A stretch of DNA of 39,357 nt from Saprospiraceae bacterium. Its GTDB lineage: Bacteria; Bacteroidota; Bacteroidia; Chitinophagales; Saprospiraceae. Location of the stretch: NCBI GenBank assembly GCA_026996805.1, contig JALWKB010000181.1, positions 1-39,357 of the forward strand. Direction: 5' to 3'. Of the stretch, positions 1 to 7,296 are shown piece by piece. The first letter of the stretch is position 1. Each line of letters opens with the position of its first letter. The position numbers were made by a program, and so were the translations under genes. A model generated the notes under the pieces. That model saw only the letters and a program-made list of their open reading frames with translations. It did not search any database and was not told where the DNA came from.

Positions 1-374
1 GGGAATTTCGGTATTATGTGATGCGTCGCAAGGGAACGGAGCGCGCGTTTACGGGGCAGTATTGGAATCACCACGCAGACGGTTGGTATGTCTGTGCGGC
101 TTGCGGGCTGCCGCTCTTCAGCTCCGTTGACAAGTTTGATTCGGGTACGGGCTGGCCGAGTTTTACGCGACCCGTGCGGGAGGATTATATCGGTACGGAG
201 CGGGATACTTCTTATGGAATGTTGCGAACGGAAATACACTGCGCTCGTTGTGGAGGACATTTAGGACATGTGTTTGATGATGGGCCTCCGCCGACGGGCT
301 TGCGCTATTGCGTCAACTCCATCTCATTGCGGTTTGTGCCCAAGGAGAGGCAGCAAAAGAAACAGGGGCCATGA
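1..374 (+). CDS. msrB: Peptide-methionine (R)-S-oxide reductase, 5' end outside the window
   Basis: This enzyme reduces methionine-R-sulfoxide in oxidised proteins, using thioredoxin. The sequence shows the family signature [10 protein letters not shown], two CxxC pairs (CAAC, CARC) that bind the structural zinc, the [18 protein letters not shown] stretch, and the catalytic Cys in RYCVNS. The ORF track starts at GTG 18, but the frame (codons from base 3) is open to the window edge. It reads [21 protein letters not shown], which matches the usual MsrB lead-in before KGTE..FTG. The gene is therefore truncated by the window and the first residues lie upstream. Its stop overlaps the ATG of the next gene (ATGA), suggesting co-translation. 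Confidence 0.95.
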   Translation, partial: EFRYYVMRRKGTERAFTGQYWNHHADGWYVCAACGLPLFSSVDKFDSGTGWPSFTRPVREDYIGTERDTSYGMLRTEIHCARCGGHLGHVFDDGPPPTGLRYCVNSISLRFVPKERQQKKQGP

Positions 375-889
375 GGGATAAAATGGTAGAGGCTCGCTTA
401 GACGAGCCGCAGGATCTCAATGCGGTGCGCGCGTTTCATCGGCTCTTTCGCATGCCGGTGTTGGAACGGCCGACGATACCATCGTCGGAGCGCTGTGCGC
501 TACGGGTGGCGCTGTTGGAGGAGGAGCTTGAAGAGCTCAAGCGCGCTATTGAGGCGCGGGATCTGGTAAGTATTGCCGATGCGCTGTGCGATTTGCAATA
601 CGTGTTGAGCGGAGCTGTGCTGGAATTCGGTTTAGGGGGGCTGTTTAAGGAGCTCTTCGACGAAGTGCAGTCATCCAATATGAGCAAGGCCTGTCGCACC
701 CTCGAAGAGGCACGAGCTACCGTGGAGCACTACCGCAAGGAGCGCGGGGTGGAGGCCATCATCCGCGAAGTGGACGGACAGTTTCTCGTCTATCGAAAGA
801 GCGACCACAAGGTGTTGAAATCGATCAATTATCGCCCAGCGAATCTGGAACGTATTCTCCAAGGGGCAAGTCGGGATAAATCTCAATAG
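371..889 (+). CDS. All-alpha NTP pyrophosphohydrolase, PRA-PH/MazG-like family
   Basis: Probable nucleoside-triphosphate pyrophosphohydrolase of the all-alpha (MazG/HisE-like) superfamily, 172 aa from this start. What is visible is the Mg-binding helix [11 protein letters not shown] followed by the second acidic helix [15 protein letters not shown], and then [11 protein letters not shown], a combination typical of the Bacteroidota version annotated as a phosphoribosyl-ATP pyrophosphohydrolase-like protein. These acidic residues are known to coordinate metal in the family. The longer ORF-track start (308) would lie inside msrB; ATG 371 overlaps the msrB stop by 4 nt and is preferred (ATG 383 is an alternative). 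The substrate cannot be told from sequence: NTP house-cleaning is more likely than histidine synthesis, as no his genes are nearby. The 3' end overlaps the convergent lipoprotein gene by about 65 bp. Confidence 0.85.
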   Translation: MRDKMVEARLDEPQDLNAVRAFHRLFRMPVLERPTIPSSERCALRVALLEEELEELKRAIEARDLVSIADALCDLQYVLSGAVLEFGLGGLFKELFDEVQSSNMSKACRTLEEARATVEHYRKERGVEAIIREVDGQFLVYRKSDHKVLKSINYRPANLERILQGASRDKSQ

Positions 890-1352
890 TCTTTTCGAAA
901 GTAAAGGGGAAGGAATCAATCTGGTCGGAGCCGTCCCAGATGACCAGCCCTACGCCTTTGCCGCGCAGGTGGAATGTATCGTTGTACTTGCGGTTGAGGA
1001 GGAGGTTGCGCACGCGCACATCTTTGAAAAAGTGACGCGTATTGAGGAAGGCGATGTAGGGCACTTCAAATTTTTTGTACGGTCCGAAGGTGGTGGTAAA
1101 CTTATACCCCATGTTGACATTGGTGATGGAGTCGTCGTTGACGTAGAGGATCATATCGTGGCCGATGTGCTTGCCGGATTTGTTGCTGGCATTGGCGTAC
1201 CAGATGAGCCCTTCGATGATGATGTTGTCGTGATCGACCTTGACGACTTGGGAATCGGATTCGCCCATGACGTAAAAACCGCGGTTGTCACGACAGCCCC
1301 ACAGCATGGCAATGCCGACCATCCACAGGAGGAAGAAGCGTTGTGCAATCAT
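825..1352 (-). CDS. Hypothetical exported lipoprotein
   Basis: No family recognised. The preferred start is the internal ATG at 1352, giving a 175-aa protein that begins MIAQRFFLLWMVGIAMLWGC, a signal peptide with a lipobox-like end (AMLWGC) that would place it in the cell envelope as a lipoprotein. The rest looks like a beta-rich domain with segments such as GKHIGHDMILYVNDDS and FEVPYIAFLN. The longer ORF-track start (1406) would run across a terminator-like hairpin and a TATCTTTG promoter-like site, which argues against it. Its 3' end overlaps the convergent pyrophosphohydrolase gene by about 65 bp; both frames read well there, so the overlap seems real. Function unknown. Confidence 0.7.
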   Translation of the reverse strand: MIAQRFFLLWMVGIAMLWGCRDNRGFYVMGESDSQVVKVDHDNIIIEGLIWYANASNKSGKHIGHDMILYVNDDSITNVNMGYKFTTTFGPYKKFEVPYIAFLNTRHFFKDVRVRNLLLNRKYNDTFHLRGKGVGLVIWDGSDQIDSFPFTFEKTIEIYPDLPLGEYVPDSLGDN

Positions 1353-1380
1353 ATACCCACGGGATTGTCTAAGCGGTGGG

Positions 1381-1388
1381 CAAAGATA
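1381..1388 (-). promoter_or_regulatory. Bacteroidota-type -7 element upstream of the lipoprotein gene
   Basis: The minus strand reads TATCTTTG, an exact match to the Bacteroidota -7 consensus TAnnTTTG, about 28 bp upstream of the ATG at 1352. I see no convincing TTG at -33, which is often weak in this phylum. The position directly after a terminator hairpin fits a new transcription unit. Confidence 0.45.
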
Positions 1389-1394
1389 CAAAAA

Positions 1395-1418
1395 ACCCCG
1401 CCGCACAGGCGACGGGGT
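1395..1418 (-). terminator. Rho-independent terminator, minus strand
   Basis: A GC-rich hairpin (ACCCCGtCG-type arms with one mismatch, 6-nt loop) is followed on the minus strand by TTTTTT. It lies just after the stop of a 33-codon minus-strand ORF, so it probably ends a transcript coming from the AT-rich region to its right. The T run exists only on the minus-strand side. Confidence 0.7.
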
Positions 1419-1426
1419 CTGTCGAA

Positions 1427-1528
1427 TTAATACTTCTTGGTCAGTGGCACATTGGGTGCATGGACGGTAAAGCTGCGTTGAAACTTGCGTTTGAGCATGG
1501 TCTTAGCAATTTTTTGGTTGATGATCAT
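1427..1528 (-). CDS. Possible 33-aa small protein or gene remnant
   Basis: A short ORF starting ATGATCATC and encoding a basic peptide (contains KTMLKRKFQRSF, ends VPLTKKY) stops 9 nt before a good minus-strand terminator. The terminator implies that something is transcribed here, and this is the only ORF that ends in the right place. Codon use is closer to the GC-rich genes than to the AT-rich DNA immediately upstream. It resembles no family I know. It could equally be the decayed 3' end of a longer gene, or the terminator could belong to an untranslated RNA. Too short for the ORF track. Confidence 0.25.
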   Translation of the reverse strand: MIINQKIAKTMLKRKFQRSFTVHAPNVPLTKKY

Positions 1529-1529
1529 G

Positions 1530-1865
1530 GCACCAGTTTTTTGAAGTCCTCCCCATTAACGCAATACTGTTGTGGTTGTTTGAAATTTGGGCCATATTTT
1601 TTGTAATTTATCTCACAATCTCCCTTGGAAGCTAAAATATTTAATGATTTTGGCGAAAAAATGAGTAAAACATGTAGGTTATCGCGGATTTTATGCAATA
1701 GTTCATGCATTTTCCACGGTTTTTGTATTGTTTTGGGTATATATAGTCATTTTGCATATGTGTATTGCACTATATGTGAGTATGTTATGAGTTATATTAA
1801 TGAAAAACATTATGTGTAAATATGGACAGGTGTTTGAGTGGATTGCTTGGGGAAGTTGGGGCGAC
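1530..1865. other. AT-rich intergenic island without a convincing gene
   Basis: This stretch of about 335 bp is markedly AT-rich compared with both neighbours. The track offers only ORFs of 60-90 codons on either strand (for example 1525..1710 minus). None has a recognisable motif, a supporting ribosome-binding site or a family resemblance. It may be a relic of inserted DNA or a regulatory/untranslated region. I see no tRNA fold and no repeats. Confidence 0.5.
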
Positions 1866-2306
1866 TTATGTTTCTTGTGGTCGGCGTTCGATGATCATGG
1901 TGCTGAGGCGGGCGATGGCGATGGCGCGCTCGTCTTGATCGCGGATTTTGATGTGCCAGTGGTGGAGGCGTCGGCCGAGGCGCAGAGGTGTAGCGCGTCC
2001 CATGACCCAGCCGGCACGTACGGATCGCAGGTGGCTGATGTTGAGTTCGATGCCCACGGGTTGTTGGCGTGTCATGTCGTCGACGCACAGCACGGAGGCC
2101 ACGCTGCCGATGGTTTCGGCGAGAGCTGCCGAGGCACCGCCGTGCAGAATGCCCGCCGGCTGACGCGTGCGATGATCGACAGGCATGCGCGCCTCCAGAT
2201 AATCATCACCCACCTCGGTAAAGACAATGCCCAAGGCTTCGACGAGGGTGCCGTGTCCCAACTGGTTGAGGATTTCGACATCGACGGGAGTTTTCCAGAT
2301 ACCCAT
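1866..2306 (-). CDS. PaaI/MenI-like hotdog-fold acyl-CoA thioesterase
   Basis: A 146-aa member of the hotdog thioesterase family that hydrolyses aryl- or acyl-CoA esters in the cytosol (PaaI, EntH/YbdB and the DHNA-CoA thioesterase MenI are known members). Visible family features are LGIVFTEVGDDYLEARMPV at residues about 25-45, the active-site helix motif QPAGILHGGASAALAE (about 49-64) with the catalytic Glu in AETIGS, and LRSVRAG. The length is normal for a single-domain hotdog enzyme. It stands alone, divergent from the ArsC-family gene, so the context does not separate a menaquinone-pathway role (DHNA-CoA) from general CoA-ester clearance. Confidence 0.85.
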   Translation of the reverse strand: MGIWKTPVDVEILNQLGHGTLVEALGIVFTEVGDDYLEARMPVDHRTRQPAGILHGGASAALAETIGSVASVLCVDDMTRQQPVGIELNISHLRSVRAGWVMGRATPLRLGRRLHHWHIKIRDQDERAIAIARLSTMIIERRPQET

Positions 2307-2395
2307 ACGCGCAATGTTTTACGAAGCGTTACACTTTGAGAGTATTGCTATCGAGGGATAGATGTGTTATACACCGGTCGGTCATTGGATTTTTG

Positions 2396-2409
2396 GTAGA
2401 TAAATCTAC
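2396..2409. promoter_or_regulatory. Short perfect inverted repeat just upstream of the ArsC-family gene
   Basis: The sequence is GTAGAT-AA-ATCTAC, a perfect 6-bp inverted repeat ending 6 nt before the ATG at 2416. It could be a repressor operator or a small hairpin over the ribosome-binding region. The match is short, so chance is possible. Confidence 0.3.
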
Positions 2410-2415
2410 GGTTTT

Positions 2416-2763
2416 ATGCGCGTAAAAATATATCACAATCCGCGATGTGCGACGAGTCGCAAGGTATTGCAGGCCTTGAAGGAGCACGGTGTGGAGCTCG
2501 AAGTTGTTGAGTATCTGAAGCATCCACCGACGCCGGAGGAGTTGCGCGAGATCATGCAAAAGGGCAATTTGAAGGTGCAAGACCTCTTGCGCAAGCGCGA
2601 CAAGGTATACAAGGAGAAGTTTGCCGATGCTGAGCTTTCGGATGACGAGTGGTTGGAGGCGATTCAGCAGTATCCGTCGATCCTGGAGCGCCCGTTATGC
2701 GTCAGCGATACGCATGCGGCTGTGTGCAGGCCGCCGGATCGCTATCGCGAATTTATCGGATAA
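2416..2763 (+). CDS. ArsC-family (glutaredoxin-type) reductase
   Basis: A 115-aa protein of the ArsC/Spx/YffB thioredoxin-fold family. The N-terminus has IYHNPRCATSRKVLQALKE with the single catalytic Cys in the position of Cys12 of plasmid ArsC. It also has HPPTPEELREIM, DLLRKRDKVYKE, and a C-terminal RPLC...AAVCRP that retains the two Arg residues known to bind arsenate in ArsC. The residues fit a glutathione/glutaredoxin-type arsenate reductase, but many chromosomal Bacteroidota members have no proven arsenate activity. No arsR, arsB or acr3 is adjacent. Its last 11 nt overlap the convergent miaA. Confidence 0.8.
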   Translation: MRVKIYHNPRCATSRKVLQALKEHGVELEVVEYLKHPPTPEELREIMQKGNLKVQDLLRKRDKVYKEKFADAELSDDEWLEAIQQYPSILERPLCVSDTHAAVCRPPDRYREFIG

Positions 2764-3700
2764 AATCGCGGGCCATCGTGCGATGGATGTGTTCGATGTA
2801 GGAGGAGATGCGGCTGTGGTGTAGTGGATGGAAGACGCTCCAGTGGTTTTGGCGGAAAAACCAGGTCCACTGGCGTTTGGCGTAGCGCCGCGTTTGCCTT
2901 TTGATCTGTTCGACTGTCGTGGTCCAATCGATGTTTCCTGCGAGGTATTGGAAGAGCTCTCTATAGCCGACGGTTTGGAGAGCTGGCAGATGACGATGGG
3001 GGAAGAGCGTACGGGCTTCTTCCATCCATCCGCGTGCGAGCATGTCGTCGACGCGGGCGTCGATGCGTCGGTAGAGTTCGTCTCTGGGACGCATGAGCAA
3101 GATGTAGAGGGTGTGGAAGTGGCGTGGGGAGGGTTGGCCTTGTCGAAAGGATGAAAATGGCATGCCCGTCTGTCGGATTACTTCAAGGGCGCGGCTGATG
3201 CGTCGGGGGTTGTGTTTGTCGACGCGGCGGTAGTATTCGGGGTCTTTCGTTTTCAGCTCTTCCAGCAAGTACGTTATCCCGTATTGTGCAAGGTCATTTA
3301 AGACGCTCTGGCGCACCTCGGCGGTCACTGCTGGCATGGGGTCGAGGCCATGGCAAAGGGCATCGATGTACAATCCTGTACCTCCGACCAAGAGGGCGAT
3401 GCTGTGCTCTTCGAAGATGCGATGGAGGACCTCTTCGGCCTCGCGAGCAAATTGACCGGCGCTGTACGGCGTATCGATATCGATATGATTGATAAAATAG
3501 TGGGGCACTTCGCGGAGCATATAGGCAGGGGGTTTGGCCGTGCCGATGTCCATCTGGCGGTAGATTTGACGGCTGTCGGCCGAGAGAATGGGGGCATCGT
3601 AGCGTTTGGCCAACTGGTAGGCGAGCTCCGTCTTCCCCACGGCTGTCGGGCCTGCCAAGACGATGAGCAATCGGTCGTGGGTAGGTATGGCCAAGGCCAT
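2753..3700 (-). CDS. miaA: tRNA dimethylallyltransferase
   Basis: MiaA transfers a dimethylallyl group from DMAPP to N6 of A37 in tRNAs reading codons that start with U. The 315-aa protein shows the P-loop AGPTAVGKT near residue 16, the substrate loop SADSRQIYRQMDIGTAKP, VGGTGLYIDAL, DARVDDMLARGW and TVGYRELFQYL, all standard MiaA landmarks, and has the normal family length. It starts 12 nt downstream of the stop of the T9SS glycoside hydrolase gene on the same strand, so the two are probably co-transcribed, an odd pairing of a secreted enzyme with a tRNA modification gene. Confidence 0.97.
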   Translation of the reverse strand: MALAIPTHDRLLIVLAGPTAVGKTELAYQLAKRYDAPILSADSRQIYRQMDIGTAKPPAYMLREVPHYFINHIDIDTPYSAGQFAREAEEVLHRIFEEHSIALLVGGTGLYIDALCHGLDPMPAVTAEVRQSVLNDLAQYGITYLLEELKTKDPEYYRRVDKHNPRRISRALEVIRQTGMPFSSFRQGQPSPRHFHTLYILLMRPRDELYRRIDARVDDMLARGWMEEARTLFPHRHLPALQTVGYRELFQYLAGNIDWTTTVEQIKRQTRRYAKRQWTWFFRQNHWSVFHPLHHSRISSYIEHIHRTMARDFIR

Positions 3701-3712
3701 GGGATGTTACAA

Positions 3713-6616
3713 CTATTTTACGATAAAACGCTTGACATGTCTCTGGCCGTCTGATAGATAGCCCACTAAGAAATACACACCTGAGGGAAGCTGTCGGATG
3801 TCTATGGTGTGGACGGGCAGTTTTGGCGCTTGGGTGGAGTAGACCGTTTTTCCGAAAAGGTCGACCAGCTGCAGCGTGCGTAGGGCTGGACTTTGTCGGG
3901 TATGTACGATGATGGATTCCGACGTTTGAGTGGAGCTGAGGGGAGAAGGTCGGGATGTGGGCTCTTGTGTGGTGGTAGTGGTGCGGTAGATACGGAGGCC
4001 AAACCACGGAGTGTGGACGGTGCGCTGATCGATGAGGAGGTAGAATCCCTCTCCGCCTTCGGGATAGAAGGTAAAACTGTCGCGGTGAAGGCCGAGAGTA
4101 TCGAGGGGAAACACTACTACTGAGTCGGATTGGATGCGGAGTCGTAGGATGACTCGTGCGGGGCGGTTGAGGGTGGGGGGCTTCCCCCATTGGCTGTGTA
4201 CGGTGTGGCTGCCGTCCCATTGCATGTCGGTGTTTTGGGTGTTGGTCGTGATGCATAGTAAGGCGCGGTGGGCAGTACTCAGGGATTGGCCGTCTGTGGA
4301 GAGGAGGGAGAGCAGGGTAAAATCGTCGAGGGAGACAATTTCCAGTACTGCGCTGTCTGGGGGCGAGTGCCACGGCTGGTCGCCGGCAAAGGTTTCGAAT
4401 CGTTTGCTGACGATGGCAAAGTGTCCGCCGGTGGGGTCCCAGTGGATGTGTTGGGAGTGGTCCCAAAAGGCGCCATTGCGGACGGTGTGCGCGGGTATCG
4501 AGCTGCTGTCGGCATCGAAGCGCTCGATGACGATGGGCTGTCGGCTGCCGTGCCGACGGTCGTAGGGCAAATAGAGCTCCCACGAAGGGGCGTCGTCGAG
4601 CAGTGGGAGCCGATAGATGAAGGCGCTATCGTAGCGGATGCGCAGTTTTTGAGGGCTTTCGGCGATGAGGCCGTTGCGGTAGGCGTAGGCGAAGAGGGGC
4701 ATTTGCGCCATCACTGCGGTATTGCGGTGTAGTGAAAACCAATTGTCGACGAAGTCGGTAGTCCAGTCGGGAGGATCGCCCCCGATGTAGTCGAACCACA
4801 TGATTCCGTCGACACCGTGGAGGGCGCTGTACGCAGTGAGGAGGGGCAGCATTTCGGCTTGGTAGACGTTGGGGGCACAGTGGTTGTACTCGCTGATGGT
4901 GTAGGGCTTATCGGCCATGGCCAGTCCGCTAAACACATATTGCAAGGTGCCGTAGCCGGTATCGCGGTACATGGGCCTGTTGTCGATGCGCCAGTCCCAA
5001 GGGTCCCAAGGGATATTGGGAAACTCGGGGTGGTCCCAGTAGGCGTGGTCGTCGATGTAATCGAGATCTTGCTGGCTCCACGTTTCAAACAGGCCGTGGA
5101 GGCCGTTGGTACCCGTGATGGGGGCACGGACTTTGAGGCTGTCTTTGAGGTAGTGGTACATCTCCTGATAGTACTGCCGTTGGAGCTGTAGGTAGAAGGC
5201 GCCCATGTCGATGGTGCGCGCTTCGGTAAAGGTGTGGCGTTCGTCGTAGCGGATACGTCGGATGTTTTTGTCTTCGAGGCGCTCGTCGTCATGGAGTGCC
5301 GTTTGAGTTCGTGCGCGGATGCTTACGGAATCGATCCAGATCGTGCCGTGGGCATTGCCAAAGCTAAAGGTGATGCGTGCGCCGCCTTGGTTGTCTTCGT
5401 AGGGCCGAACTTGAAAAGTGTAGTGCTGCCACTGTGGGGTGAGCTGGACGACGCGGCCGCCGTACCAGTCGTAGGGAGGGTGGTCTTGCATGAGCGCCAC
5501 TTCGATGGTTTGCTTACGGTCGGAGCGCGCATAAAATTGTACGACGTAGGTCGAATCGCGGGACAGGCTGAGCTCGTATTGTACCCATTGGAGGTGCCAG
5601 GCTTCGGAGGAGGACTGGTCGATCTGGAGTTGGACGGCGTAGTTGCCTTCGTAAGCGGCGCTGGTAGGGGTGGGCGTAGCGCGGGCGCCGTTGTGTTGTT
5701 CGAGGTCCCAGCCTTCGAGGGGCGCGGCAGCTTCGAAGCGGCCGTTGGTGAGGAGCTCGCGTCCCCAGCCGGTCCCCTGTCCCTGCCAGGCTGCTCGGAG
5801 GGCGGCGTCGGTGCCGTATTTGGTGTGGAGAAAGGCGTTCCACAGACTGTCGAGCATGCGGCTGTGATAGCGCGTCAAAATTCCCCCTTGGCTAAACGGG
5901 CGCAGAGCGTTGTACCGCCAGTACTGGTAGATGGAGTTTTCGTTGGTGATTTCGACCATAGCTACGGCGGGATCGGTTGCAAGGGAGAGCCCTGTGTAGG
6001 GATTGGTAGCGGTCAGCAGTTTGCGGGCGTATTCCTTTTGCAGAAAGATTGCCCGCGGATCAAACATCGTATAGCACTTCGGGCCTGCCAGCGAATCGGC
6101 GTACGGCATGCCGTCGGCGGGGCGAAACTCGCGCGACACGTGCAGGTTGACATTGGCGTAAATACCCTTGCGCTTGAGCTGGGCGATAAAATAGTGCAGC
6201 CGGTCGAGCATTTGGGGATTGAGCTGGCGGGTGTTGTGCTTGCGGTCCATGAAGATGTTACCTTGACTCGATGTCCAATTGTTGTCCATGTGGTGTAGGC
6301 GCACGAGGTTGATGCCCATCTTATGCAGGCGCGCGGCGATGGCGGGGGCGAGCTGTTTGGGTGGAAAATTGGCCCCCGTCGTGAGGTTGACACCCCAGAA
6401 TCGAAAGGGCTGGCCTTCACGCAGGAAATGTGGTCCTTCGGCCGTGATAGGTCGATCCGCCGCCTCAGCAGTAAACACGGGCAGCCACGGGGATTCAACC
6501 GAATCGTAGGGCGGAAGCACAAAGGTGTATCCGTCGGAAAAGGATTGCGCAGCGGACGGTAGGTGTCCTCCAAGCAGGGCAAGACAGACAGCAGTAAGGG
6601 CGTAGTGCCATTTCAT
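3713..6616 (-). CDS. Secreted T9SS-sorted glycoside hydrolase with inserted carbohydrate-binding module
   Basis: A multi-domain exported protein of about 967 aa. I prefer the ATG at 6616 (MKWHYALTAVCLALLGG...AAQS, a clear signal peptide) over 6628 in the track. The N-terminal half looks like a TIM-barrel glycoside hydrolase of the GH5/cellulase type: FRFWGVNLTTGANFP, MGINLVRLHHMDNNW, then EITNENS near residue 226 carrying the probable acid/base Glu, and ISEYNHCAPN near 610 carrying the probable nucleophile. Between them (about 285-435) lies an all-beta segment typical of CBM4/9-like modules (NGRFEAAAPLEGWD ... GTIWIDSVSIR). The C-terminus (DLFGKTVYSTQ ... LPSGVYFLVGY ... KRFIVK) is a T9SS type A sorting domain, so the protein should be delivered to the cell surface. 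The substrate cannot be named. Confidence 0.8.
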   Translation of the reverse strand: MKWHYALTAVCLALLGGHLPSAAQSFSDGYTFVLPPYDSVESPWLPVFTAEAADRPITAEGPHFLREGQPFRFWGVNLTTGANFPPKQLAPAIAARLHKMGINLVRLHHMDNNWTSSQGNIFMDRKHNTRQLNPQMLDRLHYFIAQLKRKGIYANVNLHVSREFRPADGMPYADSLAGPKCYTMFDPRAIFLQKEYARKLLTATNPYTGLSLATDPAVAMVEITNENSIYQYWRYNALRPFSQGGILTRYHSRMLDSLWNAFLHTKYGTDAALRAAWQGQGTGWGRELLTNGRFEAAAPLEGWDLEQHNGARATPTPTSAAYEGNYAVQLQIDQSSSEAWHLQWVQYELSLSRDSTYVVQFYARSDRKQTIEVALMQDHPPYDWYGGRVVQLTPQWQHYTFQVRPYEDNQGGARITFSFGNAHGTIWIDSVSIRARTQTALHDDERLEDKNIRRIRYDERHTFTEARTIDMGAFYLQLQRQYYQEMYHYLKDSLKVRAPITGTNGLHGLFETWSQQDLDYIDDHAYWDHPEFPNIPWDPWDWRIDNRPMYRDTGYGTLQYVFSGLAMADKPYTISEYNHCAPNVYQAEMLPLLTAYSALHGVDGIMWFDYIGGDPPDWTTDFVDNWFSLHRNTAVMAQMPLFAYAYRNGLIAESPQKLRIRYDSAFIYRLPLLDDAPSWELYLPYDRRHGSRQPIVIERFDADSSSIPAHTVRNGAFWDHSQHIHWDPTGGHFAIVSKRFETFAGDQPWHSPPDSAVLEIVSLDDFTLLSLLSTDGQSLSTAHRALLCITTNTQNTDMQWDGSHTVHSQWGKPPTLNRPARVILRLRIQSDSVVVFPLDTLGLHRDSFTFYPEGGEGFYLLIDQRTVHTPWFGLRIYRTTTTTQEPTSRPSPLSSTQTSESIIVHTRQSPALRTLQLVDLFGKTVYSTQAPKLPVHTIDIRQLPSGVYFLVGYLSDGQRHVKRFIVK

Positions 6617-6672
6617 ACAGAAAATCATTTTGGATGAGCAATCAATGCAGAGACGATTGTGCAGAAATCAAA

Positions 6673-6680
6673 CAAAGATA
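6673..6680 (-). promoter_or_regulatory. -7 element for the glycoside hydrolase/miaA transcript
   Basis: The minus strand reads TATCTTTG, an exact TAnnTTTG match, about 57 bp upstream of the preferred ATG at 6616. Another exact match faces the other way 20 bp further on, giving a divergent promoter pair. No clear -33 TTG is seen. Confidence 0.45.
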
Positions 6681-6700
6681 CGCATAAAGCAAAAACACTC

Positions 6701-6708
6701 TACTTTTG
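6701..6708 (+). promoter_or_regulatory. -7 element for the pRiA4b ORF-3-like gene
   Basis: TACTTTTG matches TAnnTTTG exactly and lies 17 bp before ATG 6726. If real, transcription would begin only about a dozen bases before that ATG, supporting it over the upstream track start at 6630. Confidence 0.45.
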
Positions 6709-6725
6709 CAGTTAAATCGTCGGGG

Positions 6726-7292
6726 ATGAACTTCATCATTGAGGTAGCGTTGGTGGGTGTAGAGCCGCTGCGGATATGGCGAAAGCTCTCTGTCTCGACG
6801 GAGTTGAGTTTTGAAGAGCTGCATTTAGTCATACAGGCGGCTTTTGGCTGGGAAAATCGGCATTTGTACGCCTTTTGTGAGCGCAGCTTGGAGGATCTCA
6901 TTACCATCAACTCGCCCAACGACGAAGATGCCCCGGTGACGGCCGATTGGGTGCCGATCGACAAGCTGTTTATCAATTTGTACAACAAGCGCGAATTTCT
7001 CCAGCGCGAGGCCGTCTTGCGCTACATCTATGATTACGGCGACCATTGGGAGCACATCATCACCGTGCAGGATGTGGAATACCGACCGTCTTCGATGTTG
7101 GAATTACTCGATGGGGAGGGCGATTGTCCGCCCGAGGAGATCGGCGGTGTGGAGAGCTATATGAAATGGTTGCAACATCGCAGCGGTGGGGAAGTGTCGG
7201 AAAGCGACTTCCAGCCCGTGGTGTTTGATCGGGAGCGCATCCAACGACGGCTTCGACAATTGGAAAGGGATTTTATAGCGCATTGGCAGTAA
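6726..7292 (+). CDS. Plasmid pRiA4b ORF-3-like family protein
   Basis: A 188-aa protein of the pRiA4b ORF-3 family, known from plasmids and as a passenger of IS1096-type elements but also common on chromosomes; its biochemical role is not established. Typical family features are [19 protein letters not shown] at the start, [44 protein letters not shown], and [16 protein letters not shown]. The track start at 6630 adds 32 unusual residues across a promoter-like site, so ATG 6726, preceded by CGGGG, is preferred. No transposase or terminal repeats are visible nearby, so I do not treat it as part of an IS element. It is followed 4 nt later by the acyl-CoA dehydrogenase gene. Confidence 0.8.
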   Translation: MNFIIEVALVGVEPLRIWRKLSVSTELSFEELHLVIQAAFGWENRHLYAFCERSLEDLITINSPNDEDAPVTADWVPIDKLFINLYNKREFLQREAVLRYIYDYGDHWEHIITVQDVEYRPSSMLELLDGEGDCPPEEIGGVESYMKWLQHRSGGEVSESDFQPVVFDRERIQRRLRQLERDFIAHWQ

Positions 7293-7296
7293 ACGG

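Noticed and set aside
3294-4583. 429-aa minus-strand ORF and the 354-aa plus-strand ORF at 5234-6298
   Set aside because: Both are alternative-frame shadows of miaA and the glycoside hydrolase; Pro/Arg/His-rich or Val/Gly-rich translations without motifs.
6726-7292. pRiA4b ORF-3-like gene as a sign of an IS1096-type insertion sequence
   Set aside because: No transposase, inverted repeats or target duplication around it; the family is common on chromosomes.
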